In this document: piece after piece, positions 23,693-35,175 of the stretch | Layout of the letters: each line of letters opens with the position of its first letter | How positions within the stretch are numbered: the stretch's first letter is position 1 | Source of the DNA: Scalesia atractyloides | Lineage: Eukaryota > Streptophyta > Magnoliopsida > Asterales > Asteraceae | Assembly (NCBI GenBank): GCA_947069175.1 | Contig: CAMTDV010000027.1 | Location: 36,655,369-36,719,368, forward strand | Length of the DNA stretch: 64,000 nt | Direction: 5' to 3' | Program-made: the position numbers and the translations under genes | The notes under the pieces: model-generated | The model's database searches: none | Seen by the model: only the letters and a program-made list of their open reading frames with translations | What the model was told of the DNA's origin: nothing

Positions 23693-23834
23693 ATTCGGCT
23701 CTTGTTTTTTGCTGGGTTCAGAATCGTAACAACAGGAAAAGTTGGGTTTCTGGACGTTTTGGAGGCTGGTTTGAAGTGTTGACGGCAGATTTAGGGTTTC
23801 TGCTGCTGTTCTAGGGTTTTGCAGCTATTTCGGA

Positions 23835-24250
23835 TTAACAGCAAAGCATTTTGGATAGAAGTAAGGCATCTCGGATTAAAGGTGAAGCATTTTGGATTGA
23901 AAAACTTACTTTTCGGATCAGAAAAGTTGCATCTCAGATCAGAGATTTCGGATCAGAGTAGTCCATCTCGGATTGCATTTCAGATCAGCATTGTCTATCT
24001 CGGATTTCATCTCTAATCAGTAGTCTATTTCGCATTCCATCTCGGATCAGAATAGTCTATTCTGGATTCCATCTCGGTTTAGAATATTCTATTCCGGATT
24101 CCATCTCGGATCAGAAAAGTACATTCCGGATCCCATTTCGGATAACTATTCCGAATCACCATCTCGGGTAAGCATCTCGGATCACTTTTCTGAGTTTTCA
24201 TCTCATATTATCAATCCGAGTTACTGTTCCGAATTTGGTACTGTTCTGAG
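23835..24250 (+). repeat. CGGAT-motif array in the Cop2 leader
   Basis: About twelve exact CGGAT and many one-off variants, mostly as CATCTCGGATCAGA or ATTCCGGATTCCATC, at irregular 12-35 bp spacing between the primer binding site and gag. There is no open frame through it. Confidence 0.85.
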
Positions 24251-24511
24251 TTCTATACAAAAAGGTGGAAAGTTAATCAGCTGATGTAACCGAAGTTAAA
24301 CGTTTTCAGACATAGAACTTAATCCATTGACAATCTTGACAAACCAGTTCCACAGTTAGACTCGTGTGATTTTAGGCCAAAAATTCCTAAAATCATAATC
24401 GGACAATATACATCATTGGATTCGTATCGTCGAGACGAGTCTAACGGTATAATTTGGTGACCACCCATTTCGGAAAAATTTTTAACGTTTTAATGAGCCG
24501 GTTCGGTAAAA

Positions 24512-25112
24512 ATGTCGAATATGTCTAACCTAAATGATGTTAAGAATGGGGCACGAGGCACGCACAACTAACAAACCTCCAAAAATGCTTAAGGTAAAGA
24601 ATTACCTTACATGGAAGGATAGGTTTCAGTCATTCATTGAATATCAGGAAACACGGATGTGGATCTGTATTCAAGATGGGTACGCTAACCCCACTCATTA
24701 CTTTGAGGGCAGACAACGTGTCACTGCTTATGTGAATATGCCAGAAGCTGAAAAGAGAATGTATGAGTCTGAGAAGAAAGCCTTAGCTGCTATAAAGATG
24801 TCATTACCTGATGGCATCAAACATACATTCAAGCGTTATACTACATCGAAAGATATGTGGGATGCCCTAGAGAAGAGGTATGAGGGCTATCCTGATGTGA
24901 AGAAGAACAAGGTTGATCTGCTGAAGAAACAATTTACTTTGCTTAAAGTCAGGAGGGATGAGTCCCTTGAAGATATTATCACGAGATACTATCATCTGAT
25001 GTCAGAAATGGACAATTATGACATAGAGGGATACACGAATGTGGAGATAAACGATAAGTTGCTGGCTGCTTTACCTGCAAAGTGGGATATTTATACTTTG
25101 ATAAATAAAGGG
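24512..25112 (+). pseudogene. Cop2 gag, N-terminal capsid part
   Basis: An ATG at 24512 (MSNMSNLNDV) is out of frame with the main domain after about 15 codons. The domain is open from about 24534 and shows the UBN2/Copia Gag layout: NYLTWKDRFQSFIEYQ, then EKKALAAIKMSLPDG, DMWDALEKRYEG and LLAALPAKWD. Gag assembles the virus-like particle. The frame runs into the TSD AAGGG at 25108-25112, where Cop3 is inserted, and resumes at 38357. The insertion is between the capsid-like domain and the first zinc knuckle. Confidence 0.85.
25108..25112. repeat. Cop3 target site duplication (left copy)
   Basis: AAGGG. The right copy is at 38357-38361, directly after the 3' LTR. Confidence 0.9.
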
Positions 25113-25415
25113 TGTTGGGCTCGGAGCATTAAAGGTTTATTCATTAGGGATGTTTTTGGGCTTTTGGGGTTAATGTGGTCTTCCTAGTGCCTAATGGGCC
25201 TAGGGTTGTAATTATGGGCTTAGTGGTGCTTATAAATAGAAGGGCTAGATCATAGAGAAAAGGCTAGAGAGTTGAGAGCAAAAACTTGTATCTGAAATCT
25301 TTGGTGTATGCAAGTTATAATCATTGAAGTTATTCAAGTTGTTCTTCTTCATAATCATAATTTCCGCTATTGATTAGGTTAGTGATACCTGTTTGATCCG
25401 TTTACGGGACTTACA
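25113..25415 (+). repeat. Cop3 5' LTR
   Basis: 303 bp, TGTTGGGCTC to GGACTTACA, with TATAAATAG at 25231. Confidence 0.95.
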
Positions 25416-25417
25416 AT

Positions 25418-25430
25418 TGGTATCAGAGCC
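25418..25430 (+). other. Cop3 primer binding site
   Basis: TGGTATCAGAGCC, 13 bases complementary to the 3' end of plant initiator tRNA-Met, two bases after the LTR. Confidence 0.92.
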
Positions 25431-25589
25431 TGCTGTTCTAATACAGGCTCTGGGTATTGCTGATTGAAGAAGTTTCGAAGTGTGTTGCTGCTGTTTGGAT
25501 CGTCGTTTTGGTGTTCCCGATCTCTGTTCATCGTTGGAGGCTACTGTTCCGAAGAACTCGAAGAACTTGTGAAGAATTTGGATCTGGTA

Positions 25590-26165
25590 CTGTTCCAGAT
25601 TCCGAAGAACACGAAGAAGGTTCTCACAATTCAGATTAACCACTGTTCCGGATTCCAAAGAACACGAAGGAGATCATCCATCTCGGATTGAGCCCGGATT
25701 GTAGTCCGAGTTACTGTTGCGGTTTTTGAATTCCTTGAATCTCGGAATTCAGTTGCAGAAAAGGCGGGTCATTGTTACGGATAAGGATCACTGTTCCGGA
25801 TTTTCAGCAGATAAGACAGGCATTTCGGATTCTTCACTCCGGATTTGGTCTTCATTCCGGATCAGGGTTTCATTCCGGACTGGATCATACATCTCGTATT
25901 CTCCATTTCGGATTTGGATTTCGGATCTACATTTGGGTCTTCTAAATTTGGATTCTTCTCATTTCAGGTTTTCCATTACGGATCTTTCAAGGTCGGGTTT
26001 TTCAAGTCGGATTCAGCAATCCGGATTGCTCATTACGGATTCTTTAGTCCGGAATACTCATCAATTCGGATAGTCTTTTCGGATTGACTATTTTTGACCA
26101 TTTCGGATTAGATTCCGGGTTTGACCGTCATTAACTACTTGTTGACCAATTCGGATTTAGCACTA
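25590..26165 (+). repeat. CGGAT-motif array in the Cop3 leader
   Basis: About eighteen exact CGGAT (TTCCGGATT, ATTTCGGATT, ATTACGGATC) at irregular spacing, ending about 85 bp before the gag ATG at 26247. The small ORFs through it are not genes. Confidence 0.85.
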
Positions 26166-26246
26166 TTCATCAGACACACTTAAATTAATCATTTTTAAAT
26201 CAATTTGGTAAATTTTTAATCAATTTAAATTACAATCGCTGGATTC

Positions 26247-27757
26247 ATGACCGCACAAGACCTGACAAATGCCACTCTGGCTGCCCTGCAATCGCAAACT
26301 TTAGCCCTCCACCAAGAGCTGGATCAGGTAATTGGCACTTCCACCAAAGTGCCACGTTTATTGTACAGGGATGAATACTACGAGTGGAAGTTCCGCTTAC
26401 TGCAAGGCTAAAGAACCCGGCGTGTGGAGATGCATCATGAATGGTCCTAGAACCATAGTGTACAGCACAGAGCAAGATCCTGAAACGAAAATTCCCAAGC
26501 CCATGCAACGATGGACTCCAGAGGACATCAAGATCATAGAGGAAGATGAGAAGGCTTCGGCAACTCTAACCATGCTCTAGGACCTGATATTTCTATCGCG
26601 GTCAGAAACTGTAAAACCGCAAAGGAGGTTTGGGGTGAGTTGCAAAATCTCTGTGAGGGAAATGCCGACATGAAAGCAAGTAGGGTGAATCAGCTGAATC
26701 AGCAATTCAGCTCGTTCAATCACATATAAGGGGAAACCATCGAAAACCAGATACGTCACTATGTCAAGCTGGTTTCCTAGATGATTCTAGCTGAGATCAC
26801 CCTCACCAACAGTGCCATGAACAGACAGTTATTGAATTCACTGCCAAAGGGTTGGGATGCAGACGTGGGCATGATCAAAAAGACGAAGAGCTTGAATGAT
26901 GTCACTCTTACTAAGATGATAGCTACTATCAAATCCTGTGAGATTGACAACAAGCAGAGGGAAATCAACCATCAAAGCAGTTTGATGGCCACAGGGATGA
27001 CAGGGCAAACTCGGCTTTAATGTCATAGAATCTCATGTATAGTCCTACGCAAGGAAATGCACAAGCACCAGGTGGATTAAATGTGGTTAACAGTCCTATT
27101 GCCATGCCTCAGAACACTCAGTATGTGTATGGTTTTCAATCTCCAAATCCTACAACGGTTTTAGCTGCTCAAGTTCACACATAGTACCATGCGCAGTATC
27201 CTAACATGGTTTTCAGTCCTGCAACTCCTCAAACAGTGCAACAAGGCGTCATTCCTCAAACTGCTGCACCAGTCCCTGAAACTACTCAACCCGCGCCCAA
27301 CTATGCGTTTCTCACTAAGGAAAACAAAGAGAAACTGGCTATTGCGGCATCAATGATCAAAAGCTTAAACGCCTTCCTGGGAGGTGATCTGACCCCTCCA
27401 TCTATTCTTCCAACAGAGGTTGATCAGATCATGGAGGAGGACCTGGACGAGATTGATGTCTCTTGGAATTTAGCAATGGCTGCTTTTCGGGTCAACAAGT
27501 TTTAGAAAAAGTATGGAAGGCAACCCTTGTCAAACTTGAAGACTGGTCTCACAAAGGACAAACTTAGATGTTACCGATGTCACGAACCAGGACAATTCGC
27601 TAGGGAATGCAAGAAGCCACCGTCAAGGTATGTATCATCTAGGGTCGCTGATATACAGAGCAGTGACAGACAGCTGGTTCCCGTCTCTCCTTCCAAGTCA
27701 ACTACGAGTCCATCAAGCAGCTCAGGCGGGAAGTCCACAACACTGGTGGCCCAATAG
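26247..27757 (+). pseudogene. Cop3 gag, N-terminal part and first zinc knuckle
   Basis: Starts MTAQDLTNATLAALQ at 26247, 85 bp after the leader array. Capsid-like blocks are recognisable (LLYRDEYYEWKF; EPGVWRCIMNGP; LLNSLPKGWDADVGMIKK). A frameshift near 26400 and another near 26575 break it, as do TAA near 26727 and TAG stops near 26778, 27028, 27182 and 27503. The first zinc knuckle at 27569-27610 reads CYRCHEPGQFAREC: the zinc-binding His is Gln. The end is TAG at 27755. Confidence 0.85.
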
Positions 27758-28440
27758 CATGAAGGTTTCAACTGGGCAGATGCTGCAGCTCAAATGGAAA
27801 CCTTGAATCTATCTAAGAACAGCAACCACTGCATGATGGCGCAGACAACTGAGACGCCCGACCTTTCGGAAATGGTAAATCGAATACTCTGTTCTGATAG
27901 TTGTCGTTTTAAATTATCACAAATGCGCGCCCACAATTCAACTCTAGTGGCTGAATATCAACTAGCTGCGTCACAGAACATTGCTCTTAAACATAAGAAC
28001 AAGCTTCTTATGGACAAGGTCGAAGCTCAGAAACATGATGTGGCTCAGCTAAAACTAGACTTGAACCAATAGCAATGTTGGGTCTACGACTACAAGCTAA
28101 AACTAGCTGAAAAGGATGTAGAATTTCAAGCAGCCTTAGCCAAGCTGAATTCTTTGATAGGGAAGCTTCACAAAAACGAAATAAACATTAAGAAATTTGA
28201 AAGTTCCAGTAAAGTAGTCAAGGACTTATGTGACCTCCAGCTTAATTATCAAAAGAATTTTACTAAAGGCCTTGGGTACAATAGGGCGCCTCCACCATAT
28301 AATCATAACTATACTAGAATGCCAAAATCTGAGGAAGAGGTAGAAAATGCTGAAAAAATGATGTATGGTAAACCGTCAGATTATTTATCCAAACCATGGA
28401 CGCCCTATTACCCAAAGTTCTCCAAACCCACTCAAGAGGG
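27758..28440 (+). pseudogene. Cop3 gag, coiled-coil segment
   Basis: The frame continues after the TAG with a helical segment rich in Leu, Lys, Gln and Glu (NKLLMDKVEAQKHDVAQLKL), crosses another TAG at 28070 and continues LKLAEKDVEF to about 28440. There a one-base shift moves the reading into the long ORF that follows. It probably mediates Gag-Gag contact, by comparison with similar long plant Copia Gags. Confidence 0.7.
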
Positions 28441-29630
28441 ATGATGTCTTTGTGGCTTCTACATCACTTCCTTGTGAAACTGGTAATCATCCCTCTGAAA
28501 GTACAGATGGATTGGAGAAAGAAGTGCCTGAGGGAGAAACATCCTCCACAAAATCTAATGAAAAAGAATCTTCTGATACTCAAACTAAATTTGTGAACGA
28601 TACTAATGTGTCTAATTCATGTGCAGAAGAAATTTTAGTTGAGGATATCACACAGGGTGATGAAGAGGAATGTCCGAATACACATTCAGATAATTCAGCT
28701 GATGATTATGCTTTTTATAAACCTGCCTTTGACATTTTAAATCAATTTCTTGCTGAACAATTTACATGCTCAAACAGTGTTGATTGTGTTGAGAATTTAG
28801 ACAGTTTTAATTCAGGTTTTTCATCAAACACTGATGTTTTGAACGATGCTAATAACTGTGATAACTTGTGTGATGAGAAAATGAATTTAGCTGCAGGTTC
28901 TACAACAACAGATGATTCGGCTTCATCAGCTTCAGCTGAGGATACCGACTGTTCATCTTCAACTGAGGATACTGAATGTTCATCTTCAGAGGCTGCGTCT
29001 GTTGATGCATCTCCTAGGGTTGACAGTGTGAAAGTCGACCAACCAACCGTTTCTGTAAACGTTGATGGTGACATAATTCTAGAAGACTCGGGCGACTCAC
29101 AAGGGACTGATTCCGAAACGACAGAAGATGAACACACTTCTTCTGATGATTCAAATGAAAATATTAAACCTGATTTTGAATCGGAACCTCAAACTTCTCA
29201 AAATTGTGAGGTTCCACAGTTATCTGCTGTAATTTCAGAACAAGATGTCCCTGTAGATCCACTCGTGTCCTCTACAGAATCTGTCACGAAGTGTGATTTG
29301 AAGAGTAAGACTAAAAAGAGGAGAACACGCCGATCTAAAAAGAAGAAAACCAAACAAGCATCTACAAAAACTGAAACAACAACTGCTGAGTCTTCTCATC
29401 AAACTGAGGAATCAACTCAGCAGTCACACACTGAATCTGTTAAGAAACCAGCTGAACCGATATCAGTTAAAATTTTGCCAAATGCTCCATGCTCAAAATC
29501 TTTCAATTCAAATCACAAAACTAATAAGTGTGCTGATGGTTATGCGCAGGACACTATTAAGAACAAGACCGTGCATCACCCGTCAGTAGCCGCCAGCAAG
29601 AAACTGTCAGACCAGAATTTCCCAAGCTGA
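28365..29630 (+). CDS. Cop3 acidic, serine-rich gag segment with basic tail
   Basis: 421 codons with no stop, the longest open stretch in this element. Only the part after about 28440 is likely to be in the true frame. From there it is strongly acidic and Ser/Thr-rich (TDDSASSASAEDTD, EDTECSSSEAAS, DSQGTDSETTEDEH), then switches near 29300 to a very basic patch (KTKKRRTRRSKKKKTK) that resembles a nuclear localisation signal, then a Ser/Thr/Glu tail. It sits between the two zinc knuckles and carries no enzyme motif. I read it as a disordered Gag insert, not a separate host gene. Confidence 0.6.
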   Translation: MVNRQIIYPNHGRPITQSSPNPLKRDDVFVASTSLPCETGNHPSESTDGLEKEVPEGETSSTKSNEKESSDTQTKFVNDTNVSNSCAEEILVEDITQGDEEECPNTHSDNSADDYAFYKPAFDILNQFLAEQFTCSNSVDCVENLDSFNSGFSSNTDVLNDANNCDNLCDEKMNLAAGSTTTDDSASSASAEDTDCSSSTEDTECSSSEAASVDASPRVDSVKVDQPTVSVNVDGDIILEDSGDSQGTDSETTEDEHTSSDDSNENIKPDFESEPQTSQNCEVPQLSAVISEQDVPVDPLVSSTESVTKCDLKSKTKKRRTRRSKKKKTKQASTKTETTTAESSHQTEESTQQSHTESVKKPAEPISVKILPNAPCSKSFNSNHKTNKCADGYAQDTIKNKTVHHPSVAASKKLSDQNFPS

Positions 29631-30089
29631 ACGGACTGTTTTCTTCTAGAAGGGGCAGACCTGTTTCAATTGTGGATCTCCCGGGCACATTGCTCGAAAT
29701 TTTCAAAAGACCTTTATCTCTTTCAAAACTTTGTATTCCAGAATCAGAAGGCTATGCCTAATCGCCCACCTGATGCTCGATTTGTGGCTAAGTATTCTGA
29801 TCAAGACTGGAACTTGGCCAAAAATTTTTTGTTAAACCTTTGAGACCTTCAGCTTCCCCGAATCCCTCTAGCACTCCAAGGATTGTGTTGAGGTCTGATT
29901 CGGTAACTTGGATGCCTAAGTCAGTGGCCAAGAATCAGCCTACTACCCCACTGACTAATGAATCAACAGCATCATCAACCTCATCCTCAACTAATCTGAT
30001 CTTTCATGAGGTTACCTATGTTGATGCTAATGGCAAGCCCGGATCTTCTATGGCATGGGTTCTCGTTTCAAACTAGAACATGTTGAAAT
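29631..30089 (+). pseudogene. Cop3 gag second zinc knuckle and linker to protease
   Basis: A second knuckle at 29662-29703 reads CFNCGSPGHIARNF: Cys1, Cys2 and His are present but the last Cys is Phe. A Ser/Thr/Pro-rich linker (29840-30076, SASPNPSSTPRI and onward) follows to TAG at about 30074. Frameshifts flank the knuckle. Confidence 0.7.
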
Positions 30090-30808
30090 GTGAAGGAACA
30101 GCTCTGGCGCGCTCTTGTTCGATTATGGTACATTGATAGCGACTGTTCCAGGCACATGACAGGAGAGATCTCGCAATTGAATGACATTCAGTTTTTCGAT
30201 GGCGGGTTTGTTTCCTTCGCAGGTGGAGAAACAGGGAAAATCACAATGAGAGGAACTGTTTGCAATGGAGCCCTGAGCTTTAAGAATGTCAATTATGTAC
30301 CAGAATTGAAGCACAGTCTGTTGAGCGTGTCTCAACTCTATGACAATCATCTGGATGTTCTCTTCACAAAGAAAGGATGTTATGTGCTAAAACTAGGTTT
30401 AGTCATTCCAGATGATTGGATTCTTCTGAAGCTGCACGTAAAGGAAACGCGTATGTAATCGATATGAACCAGGCTCCTTCTGACAAGCTCACTTGCCTTT
30501 TCTCTTCGACATCCGAACATGACGCCATGCTATGGCATTGCAAACTTGGTCACATCAACATGAAGAATTTAAATCGTCTTGCAAAAAGTGGTTTAGTCAG
30601 AGATCTACCAGTTCGTGACTTCATGCAGATTGAAAATTGTGAAACATGCGCGCGTGGGAAACAACATCGACAGCCGCACAAAACCAAAGTCGTACCCTCC
30701 ACTTCTCAGGTCTTAGAACTGCTCCATATGGATCTCTTCGGTCCAACAGACATCCGCAGCATTGGAGGGAAGGCGTACTGTTTGGTTATTATTGATGACT
30801 ACTCTTGA
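30090..30808 (+). pseudogene. Cop3 protease and pre-integrase domain
   Basis: Protease: WYIDSDCSRHMTG near 30128 has Asp where the aspartic protease motif needs Gly (DSG to DSD), and the rest of the domain runs through GGFVSFAGGETGKI and VPELKHSLLSVSQL. A frameshift near 30420 leads into the pre-integrase His-Cys domain (WHCKLGHINMKN, ENCETCARGKQH) and then the integrase start LLHMDLFGP with the first catalytic Asp. The stretch ends at TGA in DDYS (30807), where CGA would be expected. Confidence 0.88.
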
Positions 30809-31149
30809 TTCACCTGGGTTTTCTTTCTCACACATAAAAGTGAAACCGCTGAGCTAGTCAAACAATTTGTCACGCTTATGGAAAACTAGACAGATTCTAT
30901 GATGAAGGCTATTCGGTGTGATAATGGGACAGAGTTTAAGAATCTTACCTTAAACTCTTTCTGCTCCTCCAAGGGGATTGACCGACAGTTCAGTGCAGCC
31001 AGAATCCAACAACAAAATAGGGTTGCAGAACGCAAAAATCGCACACTTATTGAAGCTGCACGCACTATGCTGGTTGAATCCGAGTTGCCTCTCATCTTCT
31101 GGCAGAAGCAATTAACACTGCATGCTATATTCAGAATCATGCCCTGATA
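30809..31149 (+). pseudogene. Cop3 integrase core
   Basis: It continues after the TGA with FTWVFFLTHKSETAEL, crosses TAG near 30889, then shows IRCDNGTEFKN (second Asp) and QQQNRVAERKNRTL (Glu), ending at a frameshift before 31145. All three catalytic positions are present, but the frame is broken three times. Confidence 0.88.
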
Positions 31150-31161
31150 AATAAACGCCAC

Positions 31162-32086
31162 ATGAAGACTCCATACGAAGTGGTTGAAGGTTGCAAACCT
31201 TCGGTCAAGCATTTCCGCAAATTCGGATGTCCTTGTGTTCTCCTACTCATGGACGCTAAAGGAAAGTTTGAAGCATGCGGGGATCCTTGCATTTTCGTTG
31301 GTTATTCTAAAAATACGTCATATCGCGTTTATAACAAGATCAAGAAGATGGTAGTTGAAACCTACAATGTGGGTTGGCTAGAGGAAAATCCCAAGGACAA
31401 ACGCATTGGTCCTAACTGGTTGTATGACTACTCCACTTTATTTAATCATTTTGATATGTATTCTAATGTGCCTGAAGGTAATAGTTCGTATTCTATCCTT
31501 CCAACGGTGCCCATTACTTCTGAAGATGATGCTTGCGCTGCCACACTAAATGAGACTTTAAAGCAGCTAAGTGTGGATCCTCCTGGATTCAGCGACACTG
31601 TCTCGCCTTCCTCCACCATTTCGAATTCTCAAGAACCAACTATCACTTCGCCTGCTCAGACGGATCCTCTGAAGTTGTGGTTTCTGATCCAGAGCCTCCT
31701 ACAATGAATGAAGGCCTTCCTCCTGATGTTCTGGGTTCCTCTTTGTTTCCCGAGCCTACTCCCCTCGATTGCTCGGTGGATTCCTCACCACATACTTCTA
31801 CTGGTGCCTCTGTTGAGGGGGAGACATCTGGAGTCGCTTCAGCTAGTGTCACCAACTTGCAAACAAATGTTCTGGTTCCCGCTACACCAATACCGCAGCG
31901 TTTACAGCGTGATCACCCCGTTGAGAATATTATTGGTCCTATCAACGCTGCTGTTCAAACACGCAACCAATCTGGGGATATCAATACCTGTCTCTATTCT
32001 TGCTTTATCTCCCAAATTGAACCTAAAAGTATTGATGTTGCCTTGCAGGAACCAGGCTGGGTGGATGCCATGCATGAGGAACTCAA
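31162..32086 (+). pseudogene. Cop3 integrase C-terminus and connection
   Basis: Starts MKTPYEVVEGCKPSVKHFRK, then the FGCPC block, CIFVGYSKNTSYRVYN (the usual GYS box) and an acidic Ser/Pro-rich connection to RT (31500-31990). A frameshift near 31680 moves the frame. It ends in the RT lead-in EPGWVDAMHEELN before a TAG. Confidence 0.82.
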
Positions 32087-32809
32087 TTAGTTTGAGAAGC
32101 TTGGTGTCTGGAAATTGGTGAAGCTGCCTCAAGGAAAGCGTGCTCTTGGAACTCGCTGGGTTTTCCGCAACAAACAGGAGGACACTAGAGTTATCATTCG
32201 GAATAAAGCTAGACTGGTGGTTTAGGGGTTTCGACAGATTGAAGGTTTAGATTATGATGAGGTCTATGCACCTGTCGCGTGTTTGGAGGCTATACGCATC
32301 TTCTTGGCGTACACATCTTACATAGATTTTACTGTCTATCAAATGGATGTCAAGACTGCGTTTCTATACGAAAAGGTGAAAGAGCAAATCTACATGGCAC
32401 AACCACCGGGCTTTACTGATCCTGACAAGCCAGATTATGCTTACAAACTAGACAAGGCTTTGTATGGGCTGCATCAAGCGCCCCGCGCATGGTACGCTAC
32501 TCTTACATAGCATCTGCTTGCTCATGACTACACATGGGGACCATTGACCAAACTGTTTATCAAACGCATTGATAAGGACATTATTCTCGTCCAAATGTAC
32601 GTCGATGATATTATCTTTGGTGCCACCAATGATGGTCTGTGCCGCGAATTCGAAGAATCATGAAGAAGAAATTTGAGATGAGCTCATTGGGAGAGATGAC
32701 CATGTTTTTAGGACTTCAAGTTCGTTAGAGCCCACAGGGTATTCTAATTCATCAAGGAAAATATGTCCATGACGTTCTTGCCAAATTTAAGCTTACAGAT
32801 TCCAAGCCT
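32087..32809 (+). pseudogene. Cop3 reverse transcriptase
   Basis: RT blocks in order: FEKLGVWKLVKLPQGK, GTRWVFRNKQED, the region ending DYDEVYAPVA, VYQMDVKTAFLY (first catalytic Asp), KLDKALYGLHQAPRAW and VQMYVDDIIFG near 32595, with the YVDD active site intact. TAG stops stand at about 32087, 32223, 32507 and 32727, and there is a frameshift near 32660. The catalytic residues survive in a frame that cannot be read through. Confidence 0.92.
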
Positions 32810-33544
32810 ATGGCTTCACCTATCGCAGAACTGCCTCTGCTAAATGAAGACGCTGAAGGAATGCCTGTTAATCCTAGTATGTATCGCTCAATGATTGGAT
32901 CACTCATGTATCTCACTGCTAGCCGGCCAGGTATCATGTTTGCCGTCTTCCAGTGTGCCCGTTATCAGGCTACTCCTAAACTTTCTCATTTACATGTTGT
33001 TAAACGAATTTTTAGGTACCTCAAAGGAGCTCCATCACTGGGCCTCTGGTATCCTAAAAATTCTGAATTTGAACTATTTGCTTTCTCAGACAGTAATCTT
33101 GGAGGTACAGATAGGGACATGCGCTCAACTTCAGCTGGTTGCCAATTTCTGGGTGATCGCTTCATTTCGTGGCAATGCAAGAAGCAACAGACGGTTTCGC
33201 TCTCTACTGCAGAAGCAGAATATGTCGCCGCCTCTGCTTGCTGCTCCCAGGTTTTATGGATGCAACATTAGCTTGTGGATTACGGTTTGACTTATCTAAA
33301 CACAACAATTTACTGTGATAATGATGCCGCGATCCAAATAGTTAAAAACCTTGTTTTTCACTCCAAAACCAAGCACATAAACATTAAAGTTCATTTTATC
33401 CGTGATTACTATGAAAAGGGTCTCATCAAGCTTGAGCAAATCCACACTGATGCAAATGTGGCGGATTTGTTCACAAAACCCGTTAGCAACGCACGTTTTC
33501 AAGTGCTTGTGGATCTTCTCAAAATGATTCGGTTTTCTACCTAG
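32810..33544 (+). pseudogene. Cop3 RNase H
   Basis: Open from 32810 with the usual Copia tail: MYRSMIGSLMYLTASRPGIM, ARYQATPKLSHLHVVKRIFR, FSDSNLGGTDRDMRST, STAEAEYVAASACCSQVLW (catalytic Glu), TAG near 33268, then CDNDAAIQIVKN (catalytic Asp), KHINIKVHFIRD and ADLFTKPVSNARF, ending at TAG 33542. This closes pol. A polypurine-like AGGGGGAGA follows 85 bp later (33629). Confidence 0.9.
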
Positions 33545-33739
33545 GCATCCTCTGTCTTTGTGTTTTGTTTACTGTTCTTATTTTCTTTTCATTGCTTCAT
33601 AAATTTGTTCATATGTATGCACAAATTTAGGGGGAGAAATTTCTTCAAATTGAAAAAAAAATGGTTTTGCAAGGATAGGGAAATGAAATACTTTTTCGTG
33701 ATAAAATGTCTGACTAACACATGTAAGGTGTAGAAGCGG

Positions 33740-34370
33740 AAAAGATTTGGATCGAAAGTGATGTATCGGTAGGTCTAAAACTCAATCGGATGGGGAAGTC
33801 AAATGATACAAACATAACAAACTATGTACTCAGTGGGTCACTTACTGCAGGCGTATGATTTTATGGTCTTAAATCTTGGTTGATAGATAGCCAACATCTG
33901 AGGTTTCGGGTCTTTATGTTGTTGAGTCATCTGGGGATATCTTGACTGCCCTTCTGTTGCATCCAGATTATATGCAGACCTAGGCACAGTCAGGATATCT
34001 TTGTAAAAGAGCCAAATGGAAAGGCCAAAACCTAAGAGAACAAAAGTTTCTTTCTAAGTTCTTACGTACCTCATAAGGTATTTTCCTTGCCCTCGTCAGT
34101 CACTATTGGTCTCTCTGCTGTACGGAAGTACTGACATATTCACCAATATCCTGATGTTGTAAAATATAAAGGATAACCACGGTATACTCACCTGCTACGA
34201 TGAATTGTTGTGCTTACCTTGATCGCGGGGGTATGTCATTGTATCGGACACACGAGTATCTTAGTATAATATTACCTTAAGCGTATCATAATGTCTGAAC
34301 CACAAGGGTTGAGTTTTAGATTTAAGTGGAAAGTATATTGATAATCGCTTAGACCAACTGAACCTGCTCA
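33740..34370 (+). other. Conserved non-coding block after Cop3 pol
   Basis: About 600 bp without ORFs that aligns along its length with 58480-59110 of Cop2. Shared words include AAATCTTGGTTGATAGAT, ATCTGAGGTTT, TGCATCCAGATTATATG, TGTACGGAAGTACTGAC, GGTATACTCACCTGCTACGA and ATACCTTGATCG-like GGGGGTATGTC. The LTRs of the two elements do not match, so the block is conserved more than expected. Confidence 0.85.
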
Positions 34371-34619
34371 TACTGAAAAATATTCCTTAGTTAGCATTTG
34401 AAACGATTTGATCCCTTAGCAAGGTTATGTTAAATGTTTATGTCTGTCTAATTAGTTCTCCTTGTGAAATGTTAAAAGGTGGTTGGATGCTTGGTTTGTT
34501 TACTTGATGAATTTTGGTGGGATGTTTTCTGTCAAGAGATATTGGACTGGCCCAGTGTGCTTTGGGATTTGGGCCAGCCTAATGAAATTGTTTTAAAGTC
34601 TGAAAACTGGAAACTCATG

Positions 34620-35175
34620 TTACTGTTCCGAATTGGGCTTTTCCGAAAAGGCCCATTTGGATTTTTCCGGATAGGCTCACTGTGTTACTATTCCGGATTG
34701 GGCCTGTCACAAGCCCAATCCGGATTCAAAATCCCAGGCCCAAGCCCATTTCGGAAATATATATTGGCATCTCTGATTTCATTTTGGATTATCCAAAATC
34801 CGAATTAGTATTGTCTTCTCTGATTCTCTCTATTTCAAATTGTGCATTGGACTGCTCATTCCGGATTAGGTATAACTGCATTAAACATATGTATTCCGGA
34901 TGAAACTAATGAATATTTAATGCATTTCGGATCATATTCTGGATTGATCTTCAAGTTTTAAGCATTTCGGATTACATTCCGGATTGGTATTCATCCAAAA
35001 TGATGAACTCGGATATCATTTTGGTTGGATCTTCATCCGAAATGTCTATCCATCCGAGATACAATACATAATCTGGATGGCATCTTTGACCATGTTGTTT
35101 GACCTCCTTCAATCCGGATTGATGAAAGGGTTCTCATTTTGGATTCATTTTGAATTGTCAGTAATCCGGAAGTGA
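34620..35175 (+). repeat. Second CGGAT-motif array in Cop3, ahead of ORF3
   Basis: About ten exact CGGAT, many as ATTCCGGATTG or CATTTCGGAT, with variants. It ends about 160 bp before the ORF3 start. Confidence 0.82.

Noticed and set aside
25374..26087. Several ORFs on both strands in the Cop3 leader
   Set aside because: They come from the CGGAT array, where the repeated word gives similar peptides in several frames.
28742..29137. 131-codon minus-strand ORF
   Set aside because: Shadow of the Ser-rich Cop3 gag segment on the plus strand.
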